From the IMG/VR virus record IMGVR_UViG_3300001282_000062, positions 1-25,774 of that record: DNA of 25,774 bases. The stretch is one strand, 5' to 3'. This DNA comes from a virus. Positions 1 to 7,474 of this stretch are shown one piece after another (the stretch's first letter is position 1; every line of letters starts with the position of its first letter). Made by a program: the position numbers and the translations under genes. The notes under the pieces are model-generated. The model had not been told where the DNA came from. It searched no databases and saw only the letters and a program-made list of their open reading frames with translations.

Positions 1-2
1 TT

Positions 3-3000
3 TCATCACTATACTACTCAGCATCTCAATCAGGAAATAACTTAGTACTGCATACAACGGGAAGTTTTGTACAAGCAGCAACAACAACTACTTTTAACTT
101 AGGGTTAGGATATAATACAATAGCAACAGGTATATATTCACATGCAGAAGGAGATCAGACAATAGCATCAGGACAAGGTTCGCATGCTGAAGGACTCTTT
201 ACATTCGCGAGTGGATCTTATTCACATGCAGAAGGTATGAACACAACCGCATCAGGAGCTAACTCACATGCAGAAGGTCAGAACACCCTAGCAAGTGATA
301 CCGCAGCACATGCAGAAGGTAACTATACAACCGCATCAGGACCTTATTCACATGCTGAAGGATATCAAACAAATGCTGCATTTTGGGGATCACACACAGA
401 AGGAACCGGTACAAGAACTACAAACTACTATGCACATGCTGAAGGACTTTCTACATTAGCATCAGGAGGATCTTCACATGCAGAAGGACATAGTGTAACT
501 GCATCAGGAGACTACTCACATGCAGAAGGGCTTACTAATAAGTCATTAGGACCTTGGTCACATGCTGAAGGGCAGTCTACTATAGCATCTGGAACAGGTT
601 CACATGCTGAAGGCTTTTATACAACAGCATTAGGAGATTTCCAACACGTACAGGGTCAATATAATATATCTTCACCATTCCAATCAGCTTTCATTTTAGG
701 AAACGGAACATCAGATGGTTCTAGATCAAATTTAATCTATGCATCAGGATCAGAAGTTCAAATATCAGGTTCATTAACAGTAGGATCAGGATCATCTACT
801 GTAGCTCCAACTTACGGGTTTACGCCTAATCTAGCTATAGGTATGCCTACTGGCTCTACAGGAGCAGTATTAGATTTAAGCAATACAAGGGGAATTATAG
901 TTGGAGGAGATACCTTAGGAATCTTACAATTCTCAGGACTAGCCTCAGGTACAAGCTATGCTTCTTCTCAAATTAGAGCAACTGTAAATTCCTCAGCAGG
1001 TTCAGGAGATCCTGGAGGAGGTATTTTATCATTCTGGACTGGTAATGATTATGGAGGTGCATCCCCAGAAGAACGTATGCGTATCACCCACCAAGGTAAA
1101 GTAGGTATCGGAACAACAGGTCCTAGTCATCCGTTAGATGTAAATGGTGTAGCTGTTTTTAGAAGTGATTTATACATGACAGCGGGAGGAGGTTCAGCTG
1201 TACCTGATTGGTATTTTGCAATAAATGGTGCTGGGGATTTAGTTATAGATGACGCAGTAGGTTCAAAAAATTTTATATTTAGTAATAGTGGTAGAGTAGG
1301 TATAGGAACAACAACACCAAATGCAAAACTAGATGTAAATGGTAGTACTATAATAACAGGTTCACTAACTGTAACAAATGGTATAACAGGTTCATTCAAA
1401 GGAGATGGTTCTCAAATAACTGGTGTAACAGCTGAATGGGATGGTTCTCATAATGGTAATGCTTCAATAACAGGTTCATTGACTGTGACTGGAGATATAA
1501 CGGGTTCTGGAAATCTATTGCTATCTAAAACAGGAACTAGGGTATTAACAATGGAAGCTCAAGTTGCTGGAGGTACAGAACTGAGACTACTTCCAAATAA
1601 TGCAGGAGGTCATGCTAGGATAAACGTAGGTAATACTAATGCTCCATTAGACTTTCAAATGAACAGTGTTGATGTAATGAGAATTACACAAGCAGGTAAC
1701 ATCCTTATAGGGACAACTGCAGATACTGGAGATATACTAAGGGTGCAAGGAAACACTAGTATTAGCGGTATTGCAAAAGTAACAGGTTCACTAATAGTAA
1801 CGGATAAGTTATCAAACGGAAATGCAGTAAGTGCATTAGGAGGCTATTCACATGCTGAAGGAGGATATACAAAAGCTACAAACTATTACGCACATGCTGA
1901 AGGCTATTCTACAAAAGCAGGTACAGACAAAGCATATCTTGCTACTTCTTTTAATGAAGGAATTATTGAATTATCTTCAATTTATGGAAATGTAACAAGT
2001 TCATTCCCTAGTGGTGATTTGTTTTTTTATGATGATAATCCCTATGACGGTGATTTAGGTGAAATCAATGAGTTTATATCAGATAGTCAATACAGTGGTG
2101 GAGTAACCACTATAGAATTAGCTGGTGATTGGACTTCTTACTATGGTAATAATGGTATTGTAGGAAACCTTAGTAAACCTCTAAGAACTTGGAATGGTAA
2201 TATGAACTATAGAGGTGAGTGGAGTCATGCTGAAGGATATAGTAGTATATCATATGGCGTTGGCTCCCATGCTGAAGGATATTCTACAGAAGCACAAGGA
2301 TATCATTCACATGCAGAAGGATACTATACACAGGCAATAGGACCTTTTTCACATGCTGAAGGACAGAATACAAAAACCGCAGGAGACTATCAACACGTTC
2401 AAGGTAAATACAATATAACATCATCGATATCAGCAGCCTTCATTCTTGGAAATGGAACATCAGATATTTCTAGATCAAATCTTATTTTTGCAGCAGGAAA
2501 TACAGTTCAAATAACAGGTTCACTAACTGTAACAAATGGTATAACAGGTTCATTCAAAGGAGATGGTTCTCAAATAACCGGTGTAACAGCTGAATGGGAT
2601 GGTTCTCATAATGGTAATGCTTCAATAACAGGTTCTCTAATAACTTCAGGAACCCTACTAGTAGGAGGTACAATAGTACCCGGTACACCAACATTTGGAT
2701 CTACTCCCGATGTAGTAGTAGGTGAATCAACAGGAGGAGTTTTAGATATTAGAAATACAACCACTACAGGAATAGCACCAGGAGACACTTTAGGTATTAT
2801 ACAGTTTTCTGCGAAAAGCGATACAACAGTTGGGTACGCTTCTTCTCAAATTAGAGCAACAGTATCACAGTCTCCAGGTGTGGGGTGGGCAGGAGGAGGT
2901 ATTTTATCATTTTGGACCGGACAAGCCAGTCTTGGAGCATCTCCAGTAGAACGTATGCGTATCAACCAATCAGGTAACGTAGGTATAGGTACAACAGACC

Positions 3001-4118
3001 CAGGTTCATACAAACTAAATGTAAATGGTAATACTACAATAATAGGTAGTTTCTCAAACGGAAATGCAGTAAATGCATCTGGGTCATACTCTCATGCAGA
3101 AGGATCTGGTACCATCGCATCAGGATCTTTCTCACATGCAGAAGGGACAGGATCTATAGCAACAGGAGAGTATTCACATGCTGAAGGATACTTCACTAAC
3201 GCAGCATTCTACGGATCACATGCTGAAGGAGCAGTTACAAGAACTACAAACTACTATGCACATGCTGAAGGACTTAATACATTAGCATCAGGTAATTCAT
3301 CACATGCAGAAGGTAATAGCACAACCGCATCAGGAGATTATTCACATGCAGAAGGAGGAGGATCAGAAGCATTAGGACTTTGGTCACATGCTGAAGGAGC
3401 CTATGGAAAAACGGTAGGACCTTATTCACATGCTGAAGGAGAAAGAACAGTAGCATTCGGAACAAGTTCACATGCAGAAGGTATACATACATCAGCATCA
3501 GGGAACTATTCACATGCTGAAGGGACAGGATCTATAGCATCAGGAGAGTATTCACATGCTGAAGGGTATAAAACACATGCAGCATTCTACGGATCACATA
3601 CTGAAGGAGTAGATACAAGAACTACAAACTACTATGCACATGCTGAAGGATTTAATACTTTAGCATCAGGAGGATCTGCACATGCAGAAGGGCACAGTGT
3701 TACAGCATCAGGAGACTTTGCACATGCAGAAGGGATTACCACCAAAGCAATAGGACCTTTTTCACATGCTGAAGGACATTCTACTATATCATCGGGAACA
3801 GGTTCACATGCTGAGGGCTATTATACAGTAGCATCAGGCTCATACCAGCACGTACAGGGCCAGTTTAATATATCGTCATCAGTACAATCTGCCTTTATTC
3901 ACGGAAACGGAACATCAGATAGTTCTAGATCAAATCTAATATATGCAGCAGGAAATACAGTTGAAATAACAGGTTCTCTAATGCTAAATGATATACTAGT
4001 ACTTGCACCAAGAACAACAACACCAACACCTTCAGCAGGAATGGTAATAGTATCAGGTTCAGGAGTAGATCAGCACATATACTGTTACTTAAACAGTACT
4101 TGGAAACAATTAGACTAA
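3..4118 (+). CDS. Giant repeat-rich tail fibre / receptor-binding protein (5' end outside window)
   Basis: The frame is open from base 3 with no stop, so the start lies upstream; the ATG at 237 is internal to the repeats. About 36 copies of a 14-residue repeat ending in SHAEG (variants AHAEG, SHTEG) are visible, resembling the YadA/Hia head repeat that forms a trimeric left-handed beta-roll. They fall in three blocks, each closed by a module starting QHVQG and containing GNGTSD and SRSNLI (near 640, 2390 and 3845). Blocks are joined by segments with SSQIRATV, GGGILSFWTG, ERMRI and VGIGTT..P..LDVNG, motifs common in phage fibres. The C-terminus (SAGMVIVSGSG to TWKQLD) is short and has no peptidase S74 chaperone domain that I can see. 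The expected role is a distal fibre on the virion that contacts the host surface. A bacterial adhesin is unlikely, because neighbouring genes are phage genes and no membrane anchor is seen. Confidence 0.85.
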   Translation, partial: SSLYYSASQSGNNLVLHTTGSFVQAATTTTFNLGLGYNTIATGIYSHAEGDQTIASGQGSHAEGLFTFASGSYSHAEGMNTTASGANSHAEGQNTLASDTAAHAEGNYTTASGPYSHAEGYQTNAAFWGSHTEGTGTRTTNYYAHAEGLSTLASGGSSHAEGHSVTASGDYSHAEGLTNKSLGPWSHAEGQSTIASGTGSHAEGFYTTALGDFQHVQGQYNISSPFQSAFILGNGTSDGSRSNLIYASGSEVQISGSLTVGSGSSTVAPTYGFTPNLAIGMPTGSTGAVLDLSNTRGIIVGGDTLGILQFSGLASGTSYASSQIRATVNSSAGSGDPGGGILSFWTGNDYGGASPEERMRITHQGKVGIGTTGPSHPLDVNGVAVFRSDLYMTAGGGSAVPDWYFAINGAGDLVIDDAVGSKNFIFSNSGRVGIGTTTPNAKLDVNGSTIITGSLTVTNGITGSFKGDGSQITGVTAEWDGSHNGNASITGSLTVTGDITGSGNLLLSKTGTRVLTMEAQVAGGTELRLLPNNAGGHARINVGNTNAPLDFQMNSVDVMRITQAGNILIGTTADTGDILRVQGNTSISGIAKVTGSLIVTDKLSNGNAVSALGGYSHAEGGYTKATNYYAHAEGYSTKAGTDKAYLATSFNEGIIELSSIYGNVTSSFPSGDLFFYDDNPYDGDLGEINEFISDSQYSGGVTTIELAGDWTSYYGNNGIVGNLSKPLRTWNGNMNYRGEWSHAEGYSSISYGVGSHAEGYSTEAQGYHSHAEGYYTQAIGPFSHAEGQNTKTAGDYQHVQGKYNITSSISAAFILGNGTSDISRSNLIFAAGNTVQITGSLTVTNGITGSFKGDGSQITGVTAEWDGSHNGNASITGSLITSGTLLVGGTIVPGTPTFGSTPDVVVGESTGGVLDIRNTTTTGIAPGDTLGIIQFSAKSDTTVGYASSQIRATVSQSPGVGWAGGGILSFWTGQASLGASPVERMRINQSGNVGIGTTDPGSYKLNVNGNTTIIGSFSNGNAVNASGSYSHAEGSGTIASGSFSHAEGTGSIATGEYSHAEGYFTNAAFYGSHAEGAVTRTTNYYAHAEGLNTLASGNSSHAEGNSTTASGDYSHAEGGGSEALGLWSHAEGAYGKTVGPYSHAEGERTVAFGTSSHAEGIHTSASGNYSHAEGTGSIASGEYSHAEGYKTHAAFYGSHTEGVDTRTTNYYAHAEGFNTLASGGSAHAEGHSVTASGDFAHAEGITTKAIGPFSHAEGHSTISSGTGSHAEGYYTVASGSYQHVQGQFNISSSVQSAFIHGNGTSDSSRSNLIYAAGNTVEITGSLMLNDILVLAPRTTTPTPSAGMVIVSGSGVDQHIYCYLNSTWKQLD
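1353..1477 (+). repeat. Direct repeat copy 1 inside tail fibre gene
   Basis: This 125-base segment recurs at 2511-2635 with, by eye, a single mismatch (aactgg versus aaccgg). It encodes the ITGSLTVTNGITGSFKGDGS region through EWDGSHNGNASITGS. The two copies are 1158 bases apart, a multiple of three, so recombination between them would remove 386 residues without breaking the frame. Confidence 0.9.
2511..2635 (+). repeat. Direct repeat copy 2 inside tail fibre gene
   Basis: Second copy of the 125-base repeat at 1353-1477, with one visible difference. The near identity at the DNA level, in a gene whose other repeats have diverged, points to recent duplication or ongoing gene conversion. Confidence 0.9.
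3144..3899 (+). repeat. Tandem 378-base duplication of SHAEG repeats
   Basis: The segment starting gggacaggatctatagca at 3144 recurs at 3522, exactly 378 bases (126 residues, nine 14-residue repeats) later. Both copies share a 36-base identical stretch, acaagaactacaaactac onward, at 3237 and 3615; a third copy of that stretch lies at 411. Toward the right end the alignment is better with an offset of 336 bases, so one 42-base repeat has been gained or lost between copies. Confidence 0.75.
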
Positions 4119-4131
4119 AACAAAATAAAAA

Positions 4132-4581
4132 ATGTGGTTATATCAAAATAAAGAAATAAAAGAACTTACAGATATGCCCGAAGGAAGCTTTGGGTTTATC
4201 TATGAAGTAACACATCTTCCAAGTGGTAGAAAATATCTAGGAAGAAAACAATTAATTTCTGTTACAAAAAAAGTATTAGGAAAAAAAGAATTAGCTTTAA
4301 TTACCGATAAAAGAGCTTCTAAAAAGAAGACTGTAATAAAGGAAACGGATTGGAAAACCTATCACGGTTCTCATCCAGAAATTAAACAGTTAATAAAAGA
4401 AAAGAAACAGTCGGAATTCACAAGAGAAATTCTTATCTTTGTACCGACTAAGAAACAGCTGACCTACTATGAGGATAAGTATCTTTATATGAAAGGGGTC
4501 ATAGAGCCAGGTTCTATTTATTTTAACGATAACATATCAGGACGCTTTTTTAAGAAAGATTTTTATGATAAAACTACTTAA
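4132..4581 (+). CDS. GIY-YIG-like nuclease-fold protein
   Basis: A 149-residue protein. The GIY-YIG-like core is visible as GFIY (residues 21-24), then SGRKYLG (31-37), a W..YHGS segment (74-80), a glutamate in YYEDKYL (112-118) and asparagines in YFNDNISGRF (130-139). In the GIY-YIG superfamily the two motifs form the central sheet, and a downstream Glu and Asn bind metal and position the substrate. An insertion rich in lysine (about 42-70) separates the motifs from the rest. It may be a homing or repair-type nuclease or a degenerate relative; no DNA-binding tail is evident. It begins 13 bases after the fibre gene behind an A-rich leader without a Shine-Dalgarno sequence, and its last 17 bases overlap the next gene. 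Confidence 0.6.
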   Translation: MWLYQNKEIKELTDMPEGSFGFIYEVTHLPSGRKYLGRKQLISVTKKVLGKKELALITDKRASKKKTVIKETDWKTYHGSHPEIKQLIKEKKQSEFTREILIFVPTKKQLTYYEDKYLYMKGVIEPGSIYFNDNISGRFFKKDFYDKTT

Positions 4582-5503
4582 CCTATTAGTTGATACAACA
4601 CCAGGCTTAAATTACCATTTAAAGCATGGATTACCCTTATCTGAGAATATCTACCGTTATTCTTCCAATGCCTTTATACAATTGTTTACTGAAGCAAGAA
4701 CACTTCACAGAGACGGTTATTTAGACTTATGTGAAGAGGATAGATTACTTCTAGAAGAGACAAATATAGGTGAATATGGAGAGTATGAAGGACAAAAAGT
4801 ACCTTTAGACTTACCAATGGTAGAAGAAGGAGAAGAGATTGCTTGTAAGAAATGTGACCACCACTGGGAGGTAACACCTGAAGATACTCATTCAGCATTA
4901 TGCCACAATTGCGGATATGATAATGAAAAAGGAGTATATGATATGAAGGCTCTTGAGAATTGGAAAAAACTTACAGAGCAGCTTAACCCAGCACTTCCTA
5001 GAGCAGGAGAATACGGAGGAAATATTAAAAGGAATATGACTGTTATTGACAAAGACAATAATAAGCTAAGAGTAATAGATATTACAGATAATAAAGTAGT
5101 ACTAAAACCAGCTTCTTATTCAGGACAGACATTAGTATTTCCGGACAACTATGATCAGTTTGCTAGAATATTTGACTTTTGGGATTATTTTAATCTTGAA
5201 AAGATAGTAGAAGCAGAATACCACGGGAAAGATGTACAATTAGGAAAACCTAAAAGAGGAGGTTCTAAGAAGTTTGTAGTATATGTTAAAGATCCGAAAA
5301 CTAAAAAAGTTAAAAAAGTACAGTTCGGAGGAACAACAGGATTAAATGTAAAGATAGATGAACCAGGTGCAAGAAGTTCTTTTGCCGCTCGTCATCAATG
5401 TGATAAGAAAAAAGATAGAACAAAACCGGGGTACTGGGCTTGTAATATCGGAAGGTATTGGAAATCATTAGGAGGTAGTAGAAACTTTAGCGGATACTGG
5501 TAA
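4565..5503 (+). CDS. Conserved phage protein with zinc ribbon and basic C-terminal module
   Basis: A 312-residue protein of unknown function. Three parts are visible. The N-terminal part (residues 30-85) has the pattern YRYSSNAFIQLFTEAR followed by YEGQKVPLDLPM, which I recall from marine T4-like phage proteins. A zinc ribbon follows, with cysteines at 94, 97, 113 and 116. The C-terminal part (about 230-312) is basic: PKRGGSKKF, VYVKDPKTKKVKKVQFG and then ARHQCDKKKDRTKPGYWAC, ending FSGYW. The C-terminal module is common in marine phage proteins, but I know of no proven role. The start overlaps the previous gene by 17 bases, suggesting coupled translation. It could be a structural or nucleic-acid-binding protein. 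Confidence 0.75.
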   Translation: MIKLLNLLVDTTPGLNYHLKHGLPLSENIYRYSSNAFIQLFTEARTLHRDGYLDLCEEDRLLLEETNIGEYGEYEGQKVPLDLPMVEEGEEIACKKCDHHWEVTPEDTHSALCHNCGYDNEKGVYDMKALENWKKLTEQLNPALPRAGEYGGNIKRNMTVIDKDNNKLRVIDITDNKVVLKPASYSGQTLVFPDNYDQFARIFDFWDYFNLEKIVEAEYHGKDVQLGKPKRGGSKKFVVYVKDPKTKKVKKVQFGGTTGLNVKIDEPGARSSFAARHQCDKKKDRTKPGYWACNIGRYWKSLGGSRNFSGYW

Positions 5504-5504
5504 A

Positions 5505-5765
5505 ATGGATAGACCTTACTATGAGTTAAAGACATTTGACTTCATCTATAGAAAGTTTACACAGGATGTAGAGGAAGAGGAATTAGTTTGGCATAGAGAT
5601 AGAAACGATAGACAAGTGGAAGTAGTAGGTACTACAGATTGGCAATTCCAATTTGAAGATTCAATACCGCAACAGCTTCAGGATACAGTCTTTATTCCAA
5701 AAGACACTTACCATAGATTAATAAAAGGAACAGGAAATTTAGACATCAGAATATTAGAATTATAA
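5505..5765 (+). CDS. Small cupin-like protein
   Basis: An 86-residue protein. Its middle has LVWHRDRNDRQVEV (27-40) and a WQFQFEDSIP stretch (46-55), and its end has VFIPKDTYHRLIKG (62-75). A His-x-Asp near residue 30, a Glu at 39 and a His at 70 in a predicted beta-rich chain resemble a minimal single-domain cupin, in which such residues bind a metal. The actual substrate is unknown. The spacing of the ligands is not canonical, so this is a fold-level guess. One base separates it from the previous stop, and its own stop overlaps the next start as TAATG. Confidence 0.6.
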   Translation: MDRPYYELKTFDFIYRKFTQDVEEEELVWHRDRNDRQVEVVGTTDWQFQFEDSIPQQLQDTVFIPKDTYHRLIKGTGNLDIRILEL

Positions 5766-5854
5766 TGGACGGAGGACCAATAGGCTATTACCTAATAACG
5801 CTAATATTTATATTTAGTATAATACTATTTTCAATAGAACTTAAGAAAAAATAA
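5765..5854 (+). CDS. 29-residue single-span membrane micro-protein
   Basis: This short frame begins in the TAATG that ends the cupin-like gene and stops three bases before the next ATG, exactly filling the gap. It reads MDGGPIGYYLI, a run of about 19 mostly hydrophobic residues (Y, L, I, F, T, S), then ELKKK. That is a classic single transmembrane segment with a positively charged end, which would place the C-terminus in the cytoplasm. Known phage membrane peptides include holins, spanin parts and superinfection-exclusion proteins, but nothing here selects one. The tight fit between neighbours supports a real gene; its small size keeps confidence moderate. Confidence 0.55.
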   Translation: MDGGPIGYYLITLIFIFSIILFSIELKKK

Positions 5855-5857
5855 ATA

Positions 5858-6253
5858 ATGAAAAGATCAGAATTAAGAGAAATAGTCCTTGAAGCAATGA
5901 AAGGATATTCTCCACAGGTAGGACAAACTAAGGGAGGAACTACAGATGACTTCAGAAACATTCTTACAGCAATAGCAAAAGGACGTCCTGAAGGAGATCC
6001 AGTAAGAGGTAATGCAATCTTAGACAAAGCAAACCCAGATAACGTAGCTAGAATTTCTAGAGGTGAAAAACCTGTTTACGAAGGAGAAGGTGAAGAAAAG
6101 ACTTATAGAGTAGAGTACTACACAATGGATAGACGTGGTGATGATATAGATTGGGACGAAACAGTACAAGCTACTTCAGAAGAAGATGCTATAGCTAAAG
6201 TTAAAGCTAATGCCCCTAGACTTGCCAGAGCATTCTCTGCTAAATTAAAATAA
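5858..6253 (+). CDS. Conserved small phage protein with MKRSELREIV N-terminal tag
   Basis: A 131-residue protein of unknown function. The N-terminal helix MKRSELREIVLEAM resembles the start of the protein at 23503 (MKRSEIIKAVQEVLEEM) and other short amphipathic tags in this window. The middle is polar and probably flexible. The C-terminal 50 residues (YRVEYYTMDRRGDD onward to the alanine- and lysine-rich end) look like a small alpha/beta domain. The gene starts four bases after the membrane micro-protein behind an A-rich leader, and its stop overlaps the next start as TAATG. Confidence 0.75.
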   Translation: MKRSELREIVLEAMKGYSPQVGQTKGGTTDDFRNILTAIAKGRPEGDPVRGNAILDKANPDNVARISRGEKPVYEGEGEEKTYRVEYYTMDRRGDDIDWDETVQATSEEDAIAKVKANAPRLARAFSAKLK

Positions 6254-6690
6254 TGAAACTGTTTTCCTTATTAAAAGAGATCTTAGATCCAACTCAAGAA
6301 TACCAAGAACTTGTAAATGATATCATTGACCAAGGAGGAGAGTATTTAGGAGAAGGTGATTACGGAGTAGTCTTTATGGTAGGAGATAAAGTAAAAAAAG
6401 TTACTACTGATTCAGAGGAACTAGAAGATGCACAGCAAATAAAAGGACAAAGAACCAAATATTTTGTATACATTTACGATGTAGAGGTTAGAAATCCAAA
6501 ACTAGGAATCATTACAATGGAAGATCTACAGCCTTTTACAGGAAATGAAAAGGATGTTCCAATTGACGATATAATGGAAGAAGCAGACCTACTAGGAATA
6601 TATCCAGACTTAGAGGGACCAGGTGGTTCAATTAAAATGGATAACCTAATGCAAGATAAAAGAGGTAGAATTAAAGTAATAGACGTATAA
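6253..6690 (+). CDS. Miniature protein-kinase-like protein
   Basis: A 145-residue protein with landmarks of a kinase fold in the right order. These are a glycine-rich loop (LGEGDYGVVF, 32-41), lysines just after it (46-49), a hinge-like ITMEDL (87-92), a catalytic-loop-like MDNLMQDKRGRIKVIDV (129-145) with Asn131 in the metal-binding position, and Asp144 in the DFG position. The chain stops one residue after Asp144, so the activation segment and the rest of the C-lobe are missing. The usual catalytic Asp five residues before Asn131 is a serine. It is therefore either a very reduced kinase or a pseudokinase, perhaps binding nucleotide. It is coupled by TAATG overlaps to both neighbours. Confidence 0.6.
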   Translation: MKLFSLLKEILDPTQEYQELVNDIIDQGGEYLGEGDYGVVFMVGDKVKKVTTDSEELEDAQQIKGQRTKYFVYIYDVEVRNPKLGIITMEDLQPFTGNEKDVPIDDIMEEADLLGIYPDLEGPGGSIKMDNLMQDKRGRIKVIDV

Positions 6691-6815
6691 TGGCAAAAGT
6701 ATCACACAGCTCTCCTCAAAAGACAAGGACCAATAAGAGCAGAAAATCAGTATTAAAAACATTTAACTTAATAAAGCAAAATGAATTAATACTTAAAAAA
6801 TTACAGAATGGATAA
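6690..6815 (+). CDS. 41-residue basic micro-protein
   Basis: The frame starts in the TAATG that ends the kinase-like gene and overlaps the next gene by eight bases. It begins MAKVSHSSPQKTRTNKSRK and ends LILKKLQNG, so it is strongly basic with a short helical C-terminal half. Its start resembles that of the basic protein near 13809 (MAKVKSAPSTTK). It fills an otherwise empty 115-base gap between genes. A nucleic-acid- or capsid-associated role is possible, but there is no motif to prove it. Confidence 0.5.
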   Translation: MAKVSHSSPQKTRTNKSRKSVLKTFNLIKQNELILKKLQNG

Positions 6816-7392
6816 TTTTGATTTAAAGAAATTCTTAGTAGAGAATAAACTAACTGCAAACTCTAGGTTAGAAGAAGTAGATAGCGAAGAAGCAGCTTTT
6901 GATGCTGAATTTGCACAAGCAGCTAATGCTATTGCAGCAGCAATTGGAACAGAGCTAAAAAGTAAAGATCCAAAACAGTTAGATGAAGCAATAGTAACTG
7001 CTACAGTAGCTGCTATATTAACCGCAAACACAGTAGTAGGTTTTATATCAAAATACTCAGCAAAACTATTTAAACTTCTAAACTATAAAAAAGGAGAAGA
7101 TATTGCAGAAAAGATACACCACTGGGCTCACGATAATGAAAAGAACTTTCAAGCACCTATTAGAAGAGTTTTAAGCTTCTTTGTAAAAGATCCAAAAACA
7201 CTAGACCTGTTAACAAAGAGTGTATATGCAATTGTAGTAGGAAGTATGGCAGCCGGGTACGGTGTAGCAGCAGTTGATAAGCTATCACATGCAGAATGGT
7301 TCCAAGGAGCATTATCATCCCTTAAGACAGTAGCAAAATCAGAGGAAGCAATAGTAAACGCATATCCTGCTCTCAGAAGTTTACTAGTATAG
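6808..7392 (+). CDS. Hydrophobic phage protein with NFDLKKFL tag
   Basis: A 194-residue protein of unknown function. Residues 1-23 hold a tag, NFDLKKFLVENKLT, matching 10 of 14 positions at the start of the protein at 18214. An acidic, alanine-rich helix follows (24-60). Two hydrophobic stretches follow, about 62-85 (IVTATVAAILTANTVVGFI) and 142-162 (VYAIVVGSMAAGYGVAAV), separated by a basic, helical region. It could be a membrane protein or a packed helical virion protein. Its tag and the LEE at 21-23 would suit targeting to the prohead and trimming. It is the last gene before the terminator at 7414. Confidence 0.7.
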   Translation: MDNFDLKKFLVENKLTANSRLEEVDSEEAAFDAEFAQAANAIAAAIGTELKSKDPKQLDEAIVTATVAAILTANTVVGFISKYSAKLFKLLNYKKGEDIAEKIHHWAHDNEKNFQAPIRRVLSFFVKDPKTLDLLTKSVYAIVVGSMAAGYGVAAVDKLSHAEWFQGALSSLKTVAKSEEAIVNAYPALRSLLV

Positions 7393-7413
7393 GGAATACT
7401 AAAATAATAAAAG

Positions 7414-7440
7414 AAAGGCTTGTTTATTCAAGTCTTTTTT
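7414..7440 (+). terminator. Rho-independent terminator after the accessory cluster
   Basis: A nine-pair stem, aaaggcttg against caagtcttt with one G-U pair, closes a six-base loop and is followed by a T run (7435-7440). It lies 22 bases after the stop of the hydrophobic-protein gene. Confidence 0.8.
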
Positions 7441-7450
7441 CGTATCTTAA
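7420..7450 (+). promoter_or_regulatory. Candidate host-type promoter TTG-N20-TATCTTAA
   Basis: TTG at 7420-7422 and TATCTTAA at 7443-7450 are separated by 20 bases. The same spacing and the same cgTATCTT core occur at 9202-9233. The form is close to the Bacteroidota promoter consensus (TTTG, about 19 bases, TAnnTTTG). The upstream element lies within the terminator stem, and the primase ATG follows 24 bases downstream. Confidence 0.45.
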
Positions 7451-7474
7451 GATGTCAATCAGTTATGTACAGGT

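Noticed and set aside
237-4118. SHAEG repeats as a CRISPR-like array or as a bacterial YadA adhesin
   Set aside because: The 42-base units are coding, diverged and without spacers. The neighbours are phage genes, and no membrane anchor follows.
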